Assembly: GCF_047663525.1 (NCBI RefSeq)
Contig: NC_092588.1
Location: 42,662,001 to 42,726,000, forward strand
DNA length: 64,000 nt
DNA from: Anas platyrhynchos
Lineage: Eukaryota; Chordata; Aves; Anseriformes; Anatidae
Direction of reading: 5' to 3'
Part shown: positions 26,809 to 38,333 of the stretch, piece by piece
How the letters are laid out: each line of letters begins with the position of its first letter
Numbering within the stretch: the stretch's first letter is position 1
Notes under the pieces: model-generated
What the model saw: the letters and a program-made list of their open reading frames with translations, nothing else
The model's database searches: none
Told to the model about the DNA's origin: nothing
Made by a program: the position numbers and the translations under genes

Positions 26809-27220
26809 AGGGGGAGGTGAAACACACAGAGAAAACCATGTATCTTGATGAGAAGAGTAAAGCCTGAACACACAGCCTTATTAGAACAGCCTCACTGATA
26901 GTCAGGCATTGTAAACCAGGAAGAATTGCTTTCCCATACTGGTGGCATTCTTCAACTGTTAGCAAGCCTCAGGCAAACTACCCAAGACTTCTGTAACAGA
27001 AATATTTCAGTTACTAAAACAACTAGATTAATCATGATTAATATCCGTTATTGATCAGGCTCCTTTTCTTTCATTTACAACCATTTTTAGTATATTGCAT
27101 TTACTGAGGACCCTCTGGCAAAACTACTACTTTGAGTAAACAGTTGCCTCTGCAATTCATTACATATGAATTACCCTGTAAGCCACATCAATGTTGCTCC
27201 ATTTAGGCAAGGTTTAAATT

Positions 27221-27258
27221 TATATATATACATACATACATATAGATAGATAGATATA
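27221..27258. repeat. Compound TA/CATA/GATA microsatellite
   Basis: A (TA) run passes into (CATA) and then (GATA) units, a compound tetranucleotide repeat. Confidence 0.85.
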
Positions 27259-30200
27259 AATCCACACAAACAGCAAAGACTAAATATTACCATATGTTGC
27301 ATGCATTCATTTGCTACTTTGAGTGTCAAGATAAGGAAGAAGCTCCACAGACTCAAAGTATCTCACTGAGTTAACCAAGATGACCCAAGAGATCACTTGA
27401 ATTACCAAGTCTAGGAAAGCAGGAAAGAAAGCACGCCCTCTTATGCCAAATCGTACAGATACAGCTTGGATAGCTACCAAGAGCAGACTGAACTGAGAAA
27501 GCTCATGTCATTTTATGGAATGTCAAATTTTTCTTAAAATGGGATTGTTAAAGACAATTTGAGTGAACTCTGTTCAGATTCTTCACAGAAATGAAATACG
27601 TGACCTAAGGAACCAGAATGGGGTCTCCATGAAGTTACTCGGGAGCTCAAAGGACAAAACTTTCCTGCATCAGTAAAGCACACAAGCTGCAGAAAGCTGT
27701 TTGGGCACCCATAGAGTGCTGCAAAGACCCTGGGCAAAATCAAAACAACCACACTTGCAGCCCGCAAAGGGAGCAGAAAGCATGCACAAGAAAGCTGGTA
27801 TCCCTAAGGTGAAACACAGCTGCTGGGAAAAAGAAGACACAGACTTTCCCACACTTGGGAACTAGAAATCTATGGGACGATAGGGGCAATGCAGCCTTGT
27901 TTCAGATGAATTATCAGTCATACTGCACTTCATGAAACACTGAAGGAGTTCCTGGAAATCATGGGGTTAATACGCACACTTCACAACAATGAATTAGATG
28001 AAATTTACTAAGAGGAGAAAAGAAGAAAGCCATAACCCCCAGCACACAGGTCTAATCACAGAATATTTTTGTGAATATTTTGTAGTAATCAGCCATGACA
28101 AATCACATCGGCCGCCAAAAAAAAGTTTTGAAGTACATCTGAATGCCTAACTTAAAGTCTAATTCACATCTCTAATGTAGAAGGGTTAAAATACAAGTGT
28201 GCTTTGCACACTCACACACCTTAATTCAAGTGATTCATGATATAAAACTCAACTTCAACTATGGAAGACCCTTAAATTTTCCTCCTGTATGAGATTAATA
28301 CTGCTGGAAATTATTAAACATGCAATAAATGGCAATTGACTTTTCATCAATACCACAGTGTTTAATGCTCTCAGTGAACAATGTAAGACAGTATGGGAAA
28401 CTGTCTAGTAAAGCTGTAAGATTAAATTGAATTTATACAAATTTCATTTTTATATTTGAACATATATAAATGAATATATTTACATATATGTTGTAGTCAA
28501 AACATAAATGTATGTTACATGATCATTGTTGATGTCAGTGAAGTTTTCAATCAAATAAAGTCTGTATGTGTTTACAGCCATGTCTCAAACTGCTCGAGAA
28601 GTCTGTTTCCTATTACTCCATTGAGGTGAACTGAAGATGCCCAGCAGAAGAATATTGCAACATCCAAGTAAGATTATATCATCCTGTCTTTATATGCTCC
28701 ATGTACTGTACCAAACCAAGGAACTCGCCTGTTCTTTCAGTTTGCTAATCTCTGTAAAAAGCCATCAGAAAGGACCACCATATAACTAAGAGGTGCTTCT
28801 TAAGCATCTACAAATGCAAGATATGGTGTTTTTTTATTTTATTTTAATAAAATAAAAAAAAAAATAGAGATGGTGACTGTGACCAGAATTAACCAGAAGA
28901 GCCCAAGCATAGTAGGAAGGAGACATGGCTGTGCTGAGCCTACAGGTACACCTGAAGTAGGTGGACAGGATGGCAGATTCATAGGTTAGGTAAAAGTAAG
29001 TGAGAAGGGAAGTTTGCAGTAGTAAATTGGGGAAAACAAACAAAAAGAAAAACAACAAACTTGCTTAGAGAAGACCAGATCAACAAGGATATAAGACAAA
29101 AAGTGGAATCAAATCATAACAGAGGTCTTAGAGATGTGAACAGCTAGTTGAAAGAAGATGGCCAAAAGGAGAAAAAGAAGTTAAACTATACAATAGTGGC
29201 ATTAGGTCCAGTGTGAAAAATTATGAACAGCTAGAAAGACAAAATGTGGTAACACAAACAGTGAGCGTGAAAGTAAATTGTTTAATACAACAGTAAGAAC
29301 ACTAATAAGGAACAGCATATTACTATACAATTTTCTAATTCCCCACAAAATCTATATCTGACTGGGAATTATATCACAACTATGAGAATCTGAGAAATAA
29401 GTATGAACATTATAAACAGTAATCAAATAAAATCTAGCATCTCTTCCAATGATTTTGATTTATAGAGTCAGACATTCATAGGAATATGTGGTAATCAACA
29501 GCAACCCTCTGGTGCAAAATACATACATTATGTTCCTAAACTCAAAGGTAGCCAGCTTTCCATGCTTCAACAACCAAATGCAAAAATGATTGTTGTTGGT
29601 CTTGAGTATGGAAGATAAAAATAGTCATGCTTACAATGAAGACTTGTCTCTATTGTCTTGTGGCATAGCAGTTGAGAAACACAAGGAACACTTTCCATTT
29701 CTTAGCAGAACATCAAATCACACACTCAGCCACTTGTAGATTAAAACTGTCTTACAGCTGTGCAACTAGCAACTCACAGAAGAGGACATAAAATTCTTAT
29801 AAAGATGCTCATAAATTTGGGATTCTCCAGACACAGATCATCCTCAAAAAAGCTATAGTGTACAACACACAGAAATATGAAAAACACAGCAGAAAAGGAG
29901 AGTACCCACAAACTAAGGTATATTGTGAATATGCAAATGTGCTTTATTTCATAGAAACTCTTAAGGCAGCAACCAGGAAAGGGGGATAAAAATCATGAGA
30001 GAATTGAGCTGCAGGATATTTAGAAGAGATACAGGTATTTGAAATAAAAAAAAAAAAAAAAAAGAATGTCTTTCTACATTTTAAATTGGAAGACATGCAT
30101 GCAACAGCAGACACCAAAGAATGATTTTCCTCCATGCTCATTCTGATGCATATGACCTAGTCACTGCCAAGAGTGCCAAAATTCATTTTTTGAATCCTAC

Positions 30201-30860
30201 TGAAGTGCTGTCAAAACAGCAGTCCAGCGAGATAAAAGGGCACTCAAAACTGAAATCACATTTTAAGCTCACTAACCCTTTCTGTTATTCTCCGTTAGTT
30301 TCTATTTTGTTATGGAAATATTTTCACATGGAAATGATATTTTCATCAGGAAAACTTCTCTCCTGATGAAGATTATGGCAATACATCAAAGAGAACCCCC
30401 CAAAGAAAGCATCTGATTGCCTAAAAGAACGTATTATCTAATTCTCTTTTTGTTTTTCACTGTTTCTTTTTAATAGTACGCACACACAGAGAAAATGAAA
30501 ATGGAGAGTGAAAGGGAAGGAAGGAGGGGAACAGTGAGAAATGGTAACAAGGAGCACTGCATGAAAAAAAAGGTTAATTACAGGACAAAAGATGCAAGGA
30601 ATGTAAAGAATGTCAGCAAGTAAATAAATCAATAATCTACAGTCATCATCTACATTCCTGAACTACCTTGAAAGCAAGGATATCTGCCCTTAACATACCC
30701 AACAACAATAAAGATTTTTCAAGGCAGACTTCCACTGCAAGCTCTGTTTCTGTAAACAACCTCCTGTCAACACTTGATTACATGGGAACCTTTCCAATGC
30801 CAGTCAATTTAACTCTTTTAACAGTTTTGTTTAATATAAGCTTGTAAATACACTATTACT

Positions 30861-31523
30861 TGCAACAGGGCTCCATTTTGGGGCCAGTTCTCTTCAGAGT
30901 TTTCATAAATGACTGGGATACAGGACTTGAAGGTGTATTAAGTTTGCAGACCACGCTAAATTGGGGGAAGCTATTGACTCCCTTAAGGGTAGAGAAGCCT
31001 TGCAGAGAGATCTTGTCAAATTAGAGGGTTAGGCAATCATCAACTGCTGCATGAAGTTCAAAAACAGCAAGCACTGGATTCCACACCTGGGATTCCAACC
31101 CTGGCTTTACATACAAACTGGGGGACAAGAGGCTGGAAAGCAGTCCTGTAGAAAGGGACCTGGGGGTTCTGGTTGACATTAAGTGGAGTGTACCCTGGCA
31201 GCCAAAAGGGCCAACAGTACCCTGGGGTGCGTCAGGCACGACATGGCTAGCTGTTGAGGGAAGGGATTGTCCAGCTCTACTCTGTGCTGGTGCAGCCTCA
31301 CCTTGAGTACTGTGTGCAGTTTGGGGCACCACAATATAAGGACACAAAACTATTAGAGAATATCCAAAGGAAGGCTACAAAGATGGTGAAGGGTCTAGAG
31401 GGCAAGACGTATGAGGATTGGCTGAGGTCCCTTGATTTGTTCAGCGAAGAGGACATTGAGGGGAGGCCTCATGGTGGCCGGCAGTTCCCTCATGAGCAGA
31501 CCAGAGGGGCAGATGCTGATCTC
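30861..31523 (+). mobile_element. Outer CR1 LINE, 5' portion (interrupted)
   Basis: The plus strand encodes a decayed C-terminal part of CR1 ORF2. It includes a GS-LGPVLF-type stretch, a FADD-like site that has become FADH near 30944, and an open piece with [19 protein letters not shown] and [14 protein letters not shown] (31254-31553). Around 31460-31520 it reaches the sequence corresponding to GGCCTCATGGTGGCC..CAGATGCTGATCTC and stops abruptly. Collinear CR1 sequence resumes at 32601 (CTCTGCTCTCTGATGACAG). The element is therefore split by the CR1 inserted at 31524-32600. Confidence 0.85.
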
Positions 31524-32600
31524 CATACTTTACTGGATGCAGTGGGAACATGACTACTGAGGATATGGGAAAGGCTGAGGTTCTTAATGTCTTTACATCC
31601 ATCTTTACTAGTCAGACCACTTATCCTCAAGGTACTCAGCCTCCTGATCTGGAAATCTGGGATGAGGAGCAGAGGAAACCCCCCATAGTTCAGGTGGAAA
31701 GAGTTAGAGACCTGCAGCCTCACCTGGGCTGTCACAAGTCTATGGGGCCAGATGGGATTCACCCAAGGGTGCTGAAGGAACTGTCGGATGTGATTGCTGG
31801 GTTGCTTTCTGTCATCTATCAGCACTCATAGTCATTTGGAGAGGTCCCAGATGACTGGAGATTTGCTAATCTTATGCCCATCTATAAGAACAGTGGTAAG
31901 GAGAATCTGGAGAACTACAGTCCTGTCAGCCTGACTTTGGTTTACCTTGACCTAGGGAAGTTTATGGAAAAAATCATCTTGAGTGCATTCACACAGCATA
32001 TGGAAGACAACCAGGGGATCAAGCCCAGCCAACACGGCTTCACAAAAGGTAAGTCCTGCCTGACCAATCTCATCTCCTTCTATGACTGGGTGATCTGCCT
32101 GGTAAATTAGAGAAAAGCTGTTGATATAGTCTACCTAGACTTCAGCAAAGCCTTTGACATGGGTCTCCCACAGTATTCTCCTGGAGAAGCTGGCAGCCCA
32201 CAGCTTGGACAGGTACACTCTTTGCAGGGCTAAAGCTGTCTGGATGGCCAGGCCCAGACAGTAGTGGTGAACAGAGTGAAATCCAGCTGGCGACTGGTCA
32301 CCAGTGGTGTTCTCCAGAGGCTGATGTCTGTGACTAACCTCTTTAATATCTTTATTGATGACTTGGATGAGGGAATGGAGCATAGCCTCAGTAAGTTGCA
32401 GACAACACCAAGTTGGGGGGAAAGTGTCAATCTGCTGGAAGGTTAGGAAGGCCTTGCAGAGGGACCTGAACAGGATGGGTTGATGGGCAGAGGCCAATGG
32501 GATGGGGTTCAACATGGCTAAGTGCTAGGTCACTGATGGTACGAGGATGGTTGGGCCAGATGACCTTGGCATTCTTCTCCAGCCTCAATGATTCTATGAT
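31524..32600 (+). mobile_element. Inner CR1 LINE nested in an older CR1
   Basis: Broken reverse-transcriptase ORF2 in plus orientation: [15 protein letters not shown] and KSMGPDGIHPRVLKEL (31550-31831), FMEKIILSAFTQHMEDNQG and HGFTKGKSCLTNLISFYD (31874-32110), then the DFSKAFD stretch and FNIFIDDLDEG (32264-32446). The catalytic FADD region is lost by a one-base deletion near 32393 plus a substitution. At about 32522 the ORF2 jumps straight to the 3'UTR, an internal deletion, and the element ends at 32600 with CTCAATGATTCTATGAT. GATCTC occurs at both junctions (31518-31523 and 32598-32603). Confidence 0.88.
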
Positions 32601-32897
32601 CTCTGCTCTCTGATGACAGCAGAGATGTAAACCTGAGGGAACGGTATAGAGCTGGGACAGGGGAAGGTAAGACTGGGTATTAGGAAAGAGTTCTTCACCC
32701 AGAGGGTGGTTGGGCACTGGAACAGGCTCCTCAGGATAGTGGTCACAGCACTAAGCCTGTCAGAGTTCAAGAAGCATTTGGACAATGCTCTCAGACACAC
32801 AGTCTGCTTTTTGGGTGGTCCTGTGTGGAACCAGGAGCTGTACTCAATGATCCTCGTGGGTCCCTTCCAACTCAAGATATTGCATGGTTGTATGATC
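32601..32897 (+). mobile_element. Outer CR1 LINE, 3' portion
   Basis: Continuation of the outer element after the insertion: ...CTCTGCTCTCTGATGACAGC, then the ORF2 C-terminus (a VVGHWNRLLRIVVTALSL frame at 32706-32921) and the 3'UTR with GATCCTCGTGGGTCCCTTCC. It ends near 32897 with a diverged GGTTGTATGAT tail. Its subfamily resembles the copy at 61687-62237 more than the one at 23303 (GGAACCAGGAGCTG region shared). Confidence 0.88.
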
Positions 32898-34129
32898 AGC
32901 CAAGAAACATTAACAAGCTGACATGAACACTGAGCACTGCACTTAGTTTAAAAAAAAAAAAGTTAAGATCAGCACCAAATAATTGCAGAAATAATACACT
33001 AGAACCTCACCACAACTGCACTTCTCTGCTCTAAAACAGAGCCTAGCAGCTCATGCAGAATAAAAACACAGATCAATAAAACCAAAAGACTAATGTGGTT
33101 TTATAAATGTATTTCTTCACAGTGGCATCAGTATATTATGAAGTTAGAGTTTTACAGAGGTAATAGAAGTTGAGCAATAGAGACAAGAGGACATAAAAAT
33201 CATTACTTCTTAACAAACTGGGATCATTCCATATTTTGGGGGGAGCGTGGGTAGAGGGAGAGGGTGGGGGGTTGAAGAAAGTACTGCAAAACAAGTACAG
33301 AACTATAACCAAGAATAGGCCATCAAATAGGGTGGCACAACAGAAGTAGATCTGCAGAGCAAAACAGTGGGTGTTGAAGATATTACGGATATTCACCCAA
33401 CACACATTTCATAGGGGTTTACACGAGACTAACTATGGACTGGTCCAGTGAACTAAGCATCCAGCAGGGCCTGATGTGAATCATATGTTCTTGTTTAATT
33501 CAAAAAGAGATCTAGGTCATCCCGTGGCGCAAACTAAAGCATGGTAAATTGCCACAACAGTAACTCTGCTCAGAAGTGTAACCCTTATTCAATGCTAATA
33601 AACACTTACCTGAAATTGCAATGGGCCACTGACGATACATATAAAAAAAAGTTTGTATATCCGGTATCTAACCAGCTTTAACAGCAACACCACCACCACG
33701 AGACTGGGTTAGAATGATTCAGTACTAGTATTGCTACCTAGAAGCCCACTTTTGTCTACAAAACATTACAATAATTCTTCAAGAATTGCTTTGCCACACA
33801 ACATAAAATGTGTAAAAAAGCAGAGGAAAAAAATCAGCATCTAGAATTATATCAGAACTGGACTTGGACACAGTACGTATTTGCACCACTTATTTTCGCA
33901 AACAAAGCTGATAGCACAATTAGGCACCTGGGGTCATCTTTTCCTGAGATCCAAGTTATTTCTTAATGCATGTATGAAGTATAGATATTAAACAAGTCTG
34001 ACAACCATTTTTTAAGTCATGGATGCAATTACTTTAACCAGGACAAAAAAAAAAGCAGCTGACCCTGCCCCTCCCCACCCTCCCCCCCAAAACACGCACA
34101 CACACAAGAAAACCAAAAACCTACTGTAC
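32898..34129 (-). other. CHST9: Start of CHST9 intron 2, no further feature
   Basis: This intronic sequence lies directly downstream (minus strand) of the first coding exon. It contains an A/C-rich simple stretch near 34048-34120 on the plus strand and a G-rich stretch near 33237-33275. No exon or transposon was recognised. Confidence 0.6.
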
Positions 34130-34229
34130 CTGTATGCTGTCCTTCAATCCAGGCTTGCAGATACATGAAGAGGAGTAGACCAGCTACTCCAAACATCAGT
34201 AGCGACACAAAGACTTGTCTTAGGTTCAT
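34130..34229 (-). CDS. CHST9: CHST9 first coding exon, partial CDS (carbohydrate sulfotransferase 9 N-terminus)
   Basis: CHST9 transfers sulfate from PAPS to the 4-hydroxyl of terminal GalNAc on N- and O-glycans in the Golgi (known for the family). The exon encodes 33 residues plus the first base of codon 34. It opens with MNLRQVFV and runs into a hydrophobic segment (about residues 5-25, including [13 protein letters not shown]), a type II signal-anchor, followed by WIEGQHTG. I recognise this as the human CHST9 N-terminus (MNPKQVF, then a near-identical anchor and W-I-E-x-QHTG). The ATG at 34229-34227 is chosen because an in-frame TAG lies five codons upstream and -3 is G. The exon ends at 34130 with donor CAG|GTACAG, splitting the Gly codon after its first base (phase 1). 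The frame stays open into the intron to 34029, but that extension is low-complexity and is not coding. The PAPS-binding and catalytic exons are not in the window. Confidence 0.9.
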
Positions 34230-34343
34230 GACCCTATCAGAGGGCTACTTCTCAGCTTTCAGAATAATGCATGGCTCATTTTTATGAAATCTTCAGTGCA
34301 TCTGGATCTTCAGTATGTGAACTTCTTCCCCTGAGACTCTGAC
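34230..34343 (-). other. CHST9: CHST9 5'UTR part of the first coding exon
   Basis: This is the leader between the likely splice acceptor and the CHST9 ATG. The acceptor on the minus strand reads TTATTATTCC-AG (AG at 34345-34344), so the exon would begin at 34343. The upstream polypyrimidine tract is weak, so the boundary is inferred. Three upstream ATGs sit here: a two-codon ORF (ATG CAC TGA, 34301-34293), a six-codon ORF (34279-34259) and an overlapping six-codon ORF in another frame (34272-34252). All three stop before the main ATG. Confidence 0.6.
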
Positions 34344-37300
34344 CTGGAATAATAATAGATGCAGCTAGTTTTTATGCTACATTCTTATACTCCACCAAAG
34401 ACTCTGTATCCAGTGTATTGAATGCAAGCTGTATCTCTCACAAACTATTATTTCCAATGCTGAGATTGCTGTTCACAATTTTGACGATGACAATACAGGA
34501 TATAAGCAAATCCCTTGGATGGGATTTAAGCAAATCTCTTCAAGTGGCTACAGATACCAGTCCACCTCCACACCACTGGACATCACCCACTGCCATAATG
34601 GTTAGTGCCCCCAGATAAGATGCTTGGGGAATTAGTTGACCAGCATTTTACCGAGCTATGTTGTGACATGGGAAAGATTTGTCAAGAACCTGATTCTTGA
34701 CATTAACTTCATTGGAAATGTGATCTTGCAAAAATGACTACTATTTTGAAGAGCAGAGGGCCTAGAAGAAGGAAGTAATTTAGTTAACACCCTACACCTG
34801 ACATAAACAGGCCATAAAACTCAGTTTATAACAGTATATAGAAGACACTGCAGAGCATAAAAAAAAGCCAACTTGTTAACCTGAATCAGGACACATTTGG
34901 TTTGAAAGCAGTTTACTAGAAACTGAAGAGCAGCTGTTAAAGCTAGCCTGAACAGTAAGAGGATAAAAAAAAGCACATTGAAATTTGACAAAACTGAACA
35001 CTCCTGTAAGTGAGTACCTGATAGAAGTGTCTCAAACTACAGCAAAGAACAAGTCAAGCTTTTAAAGGAAGACAGTACATTGAAAAAAAAATATTTGAAA
35101 GAGAAAAACATTAAAAGAACAGAACGGAAGTTCAAGTGCATTCAAATAAACAGAAAACTAAAATGCAGACACTTACCAGTTACATGTATTCTGAAAACTG
35201 AGAGTATGGAACATTCCACAAGAAAAGTTTGTATTTTTAAGTAGCTCAGCACTGTCATATCTTTACATGCTGAATTTCTAAAAATACTCATACACATAAG
35301 GCTTAGCAGGGAATCCCATTAAAAATAGCTGCTGAATGAACAGAGTAACTATGTTTTCTAAGAGGCAAAAGATTTCAAGACCAACAAAGAAGCATCTGAA
35401 ACTTGTCAGAACTTTTTTTTTTTTTTTCCTACTTTCAGCATCTCACACAGCTCCATAGACATTCCCAACATGTGTAGGCTGGCACTGCAGCTCTTGCCAG
35501 CCACTTGCTCTCATCAACCCTGACTGCCCTGCCCCTTCTGCCAGCAGCAGGGCTTACACATCCACACAGAAACATTCAGAAACTCGATCCAACTAAAAAC
35601 TGCTCCACAAAACAATGGAATGGGAACTTTTCTGACAAATGAAGTGAGAAAACACCGGTTTAGTCAAACTACAGCCCTAACCAGGTGTCTACAGTTTTTC
35701 TGTTAGCAGTACCACCCATTATATGCATCTGTGACACATGCTGGCACAGGATATAGAGCTGACCTTGCCCAAGCACCATCATGACTGCAGGCAGCACCAC
35801 CTGCAAGCCCTGCATTATCATCTTTTGGATGCACAGTAGAAACCAGGAGCAGTAGCAAGCAATTTAGTCTGTTAATATGAAAAAAAAAAAAAAAAGAGTT
35901 TTTTCTACTAGGGTAGTTTTTGTTTTGAGGGGATAAAAGTTTGTTTTTAAAAAAAAGTGTTTTAATACCTCTTTAAACTACAAAAGAACACCAAGAAAAA
36001 AAAACATCCTACTCCACCATCAGTCGTTACATTTATCTTTGTATCAAGTTTTCAGGTTTCTTGCAATTAGTTTAATTTAGTTTACATGAAACTGTATTAT
36101 TTATGCGTTGGCTACATTTTAAGATTAGGTTTAAATAAGAATACCTACTTCAGCATTGGTTAGACTCTAAATAGATCAAACCCACCCAGAATGTAAACCT
36201 ATTCTGCTACCTTATAATATTTTTAAAGGCTTTTCAGCTTGAATAAGTACTTTAATTTATTTAATACAGTGATTTGTAACCCACATACAGAAAAAGTGAT
36301 AGTTGCATTAAAAAAAAAGTCTGAGTCCAGTAGTCTTCCAGTAGAACTTGAAAAATGGCCACACAACACTGACAAATCTGCTCTTTCAGCATTAAAATGC
36401 AACGGTCGTGGAAAACACTCCCAGCATCCTGGCAAAGTGGAAATATCTGCAAATATTCTTTAATCAAGATGAATGCTCCTTTGTGGCTGCAAGGGAAGAG
36501 CAAATAATCAATTGCTTTCAACCTAAGTATTTTCAGAGGAGATCAGTCCTATCCACGTGGAAGCCTAGCATCCCAGTTAAGCTGTAGATCTTTCTTTGCC
36601 CTCGGTCCTGGTCCAGATTGCTCTACTGGGCAGTAGTTTGACATACTGGATAGGATGGTTACTTCAGGAAAACTAATACAACCTAACTGCTGTGACTCTC
36701 TCAGCTACACTGAAATCAAGTTTTTCTTTAGCTTAACCTCTCCTCATCTCTTTGGAGGTATGGACCCTAATGTGCCATTCCAACTCAAGCTTGCAAAGGG
36801 AACACGTTAGGGACGCTTGCACCCTAAAATTTCAAGTCCTTTCAACTTTTTGAGAGAGATTGCTACATACTGTTCCTATCATGTATGGAGAGAGAACAGC
36901 AGACAAAAACAGTACATGCAACACAATGTTGTGTTACCAACACAAAGCTCTTTGCAGCAAAAATTAGAAACTTGACAAGTTTATAGCTATTCACTTCTGA
37001 GGCTAAATTGCTTAACTCCATTGTCAAATTTAAGAGTTTCAGGAATCCGCATTCCATTAATGTAAAACCCCTGCATTTTTCCCGTTTGTGTTTTGGGTTC
37101 TGTTCAAAGGTGCAAATTCCTGCACAGGGCCAACACAAGCAAATGAAATAGCACAGCCACCCCCAAAATGAGTAAGAGTTCATATCCTGCTTTTGGCATG
37201 CTTCTTTATTTCAGTACATCATCCGTCCTTCTCTACCTGGCAAGCAAATACACCTGCAGCTGAGGAGATGCATCTCTAGCACTCAAATACCATTCCTGGC

Positions 37301-38277
37301 TTCCTGTTATTCTAGACCACACAAAACCAGTGGTTCTTGGTTGTAGTACATTTGGCTAACTTAATATTTCCTTGAGACTATTCCCTTTGCCATCACCTAG
37401 CTCTAAAATCAAATACAGAAGGGTTTCTAAGTAGTTTGAGGCAATGTATTATTCCTCTTTTTAATTCCCCTCCATACTTTTTCCTCCACCTGAAAAAGGA
37501 TGATCATGATTAGTGGTTAGCCAGCAGTGAATAAATAGATGCTCCTTATAATGGTCAAAGCATTCATGTTACTGTGGGTTACCACAAATTCCCACTCACT
37601 CAGCATCTCTGAAGACACACCTGAGTTAATAAAGGAAAATGAAAAATAGCACACTAAGCTACTGCAACCCTTCACAGCCCACACATCATTTTTTCCTTCC
37701 TTCTTTTCTTTTTACCCCCAAGAAGCAACACATTTCCTGATGCCTCTACAGGAGAATCATGGCAGGATAATTTTGCGCCAAGGAATGTCCTGCTGGACAC
37801 CCGCCCAGGCTACTTTCAGCACAGTCAGCGAAAGGATACAAGGGTATCTTCTCACTTCACCGCTCCCCCTCCTCCCTCACTTCTCATCCGTTAGCTTGTG
37901 TCCTACTTCATGCGTATCCTCTGGGATCACCTTTCCACTCTCCACACCTCAACTCTCTGGCTTCACAACAACATGAGGTACAGCCCTAGCTCTTAACAAT
38001 GCTTGCAAAGTTCTTCTTATAAGGCAGTGCTATTCTTTGTTCTGGTTTATCCCAATAGTTGCTAGGAATAAATATACAGTATTTGCTCTTTTCTCTCTCC
38101 AACAAGTTATGCAGAGAATTATGGTTGGGTGAAGTCAAAGTTTTAGAGAAATTTGAATTAAATGCATAATCAAATCAAGATAACCAAACAGTCCTGCTGA
38201 GCAAATTCACAGGAGTGAGGGGAAAATAAAGAAAAAAAAATAAAAAGATTCATAATGTTGCCCTTTCGATCCATAGG

Positions 38278-38333
38278 AATCTACTTGAGGGTCAAAAAGG
38301 TTAGAAATCTACTTGAGGGTCAAAAAGTTTAGA
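38278..38333. repeat. Tandem duplication, 28-bp period
   Basis: Two near-identical 28-bp copies, each beginning AATCTACTTGAGGGTC and followed by an AAAAAG(G/T)TTAGA tail, in CHST9 intron 1. Confidence 0.95.

Larger units (their letters stand above)
23659..30860 (-). other. CHST9: CHST9 intron, no gene
   Basis: AT-rich intronic DNA, visibly A-rich on the plus strand. It has a G18 tract (26791-26808), a TA/CATA/GATA simple repeat (27221-27258), an AT-only inverted repeat near 28837-28862, an A16 tract near 30046-30063 and a purine-rich stretch near 30487-30545. No exon or further transposon was recognised. Confidence 0.5.

Noticed and set aside
34029..34129. Extension of the CHST9 open frame past 34130
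   Set aside because: It follows a clear phase-1 splice donor matching the family's exon end, and it translates a low-complexity (CA)/(C)-rich intron start.
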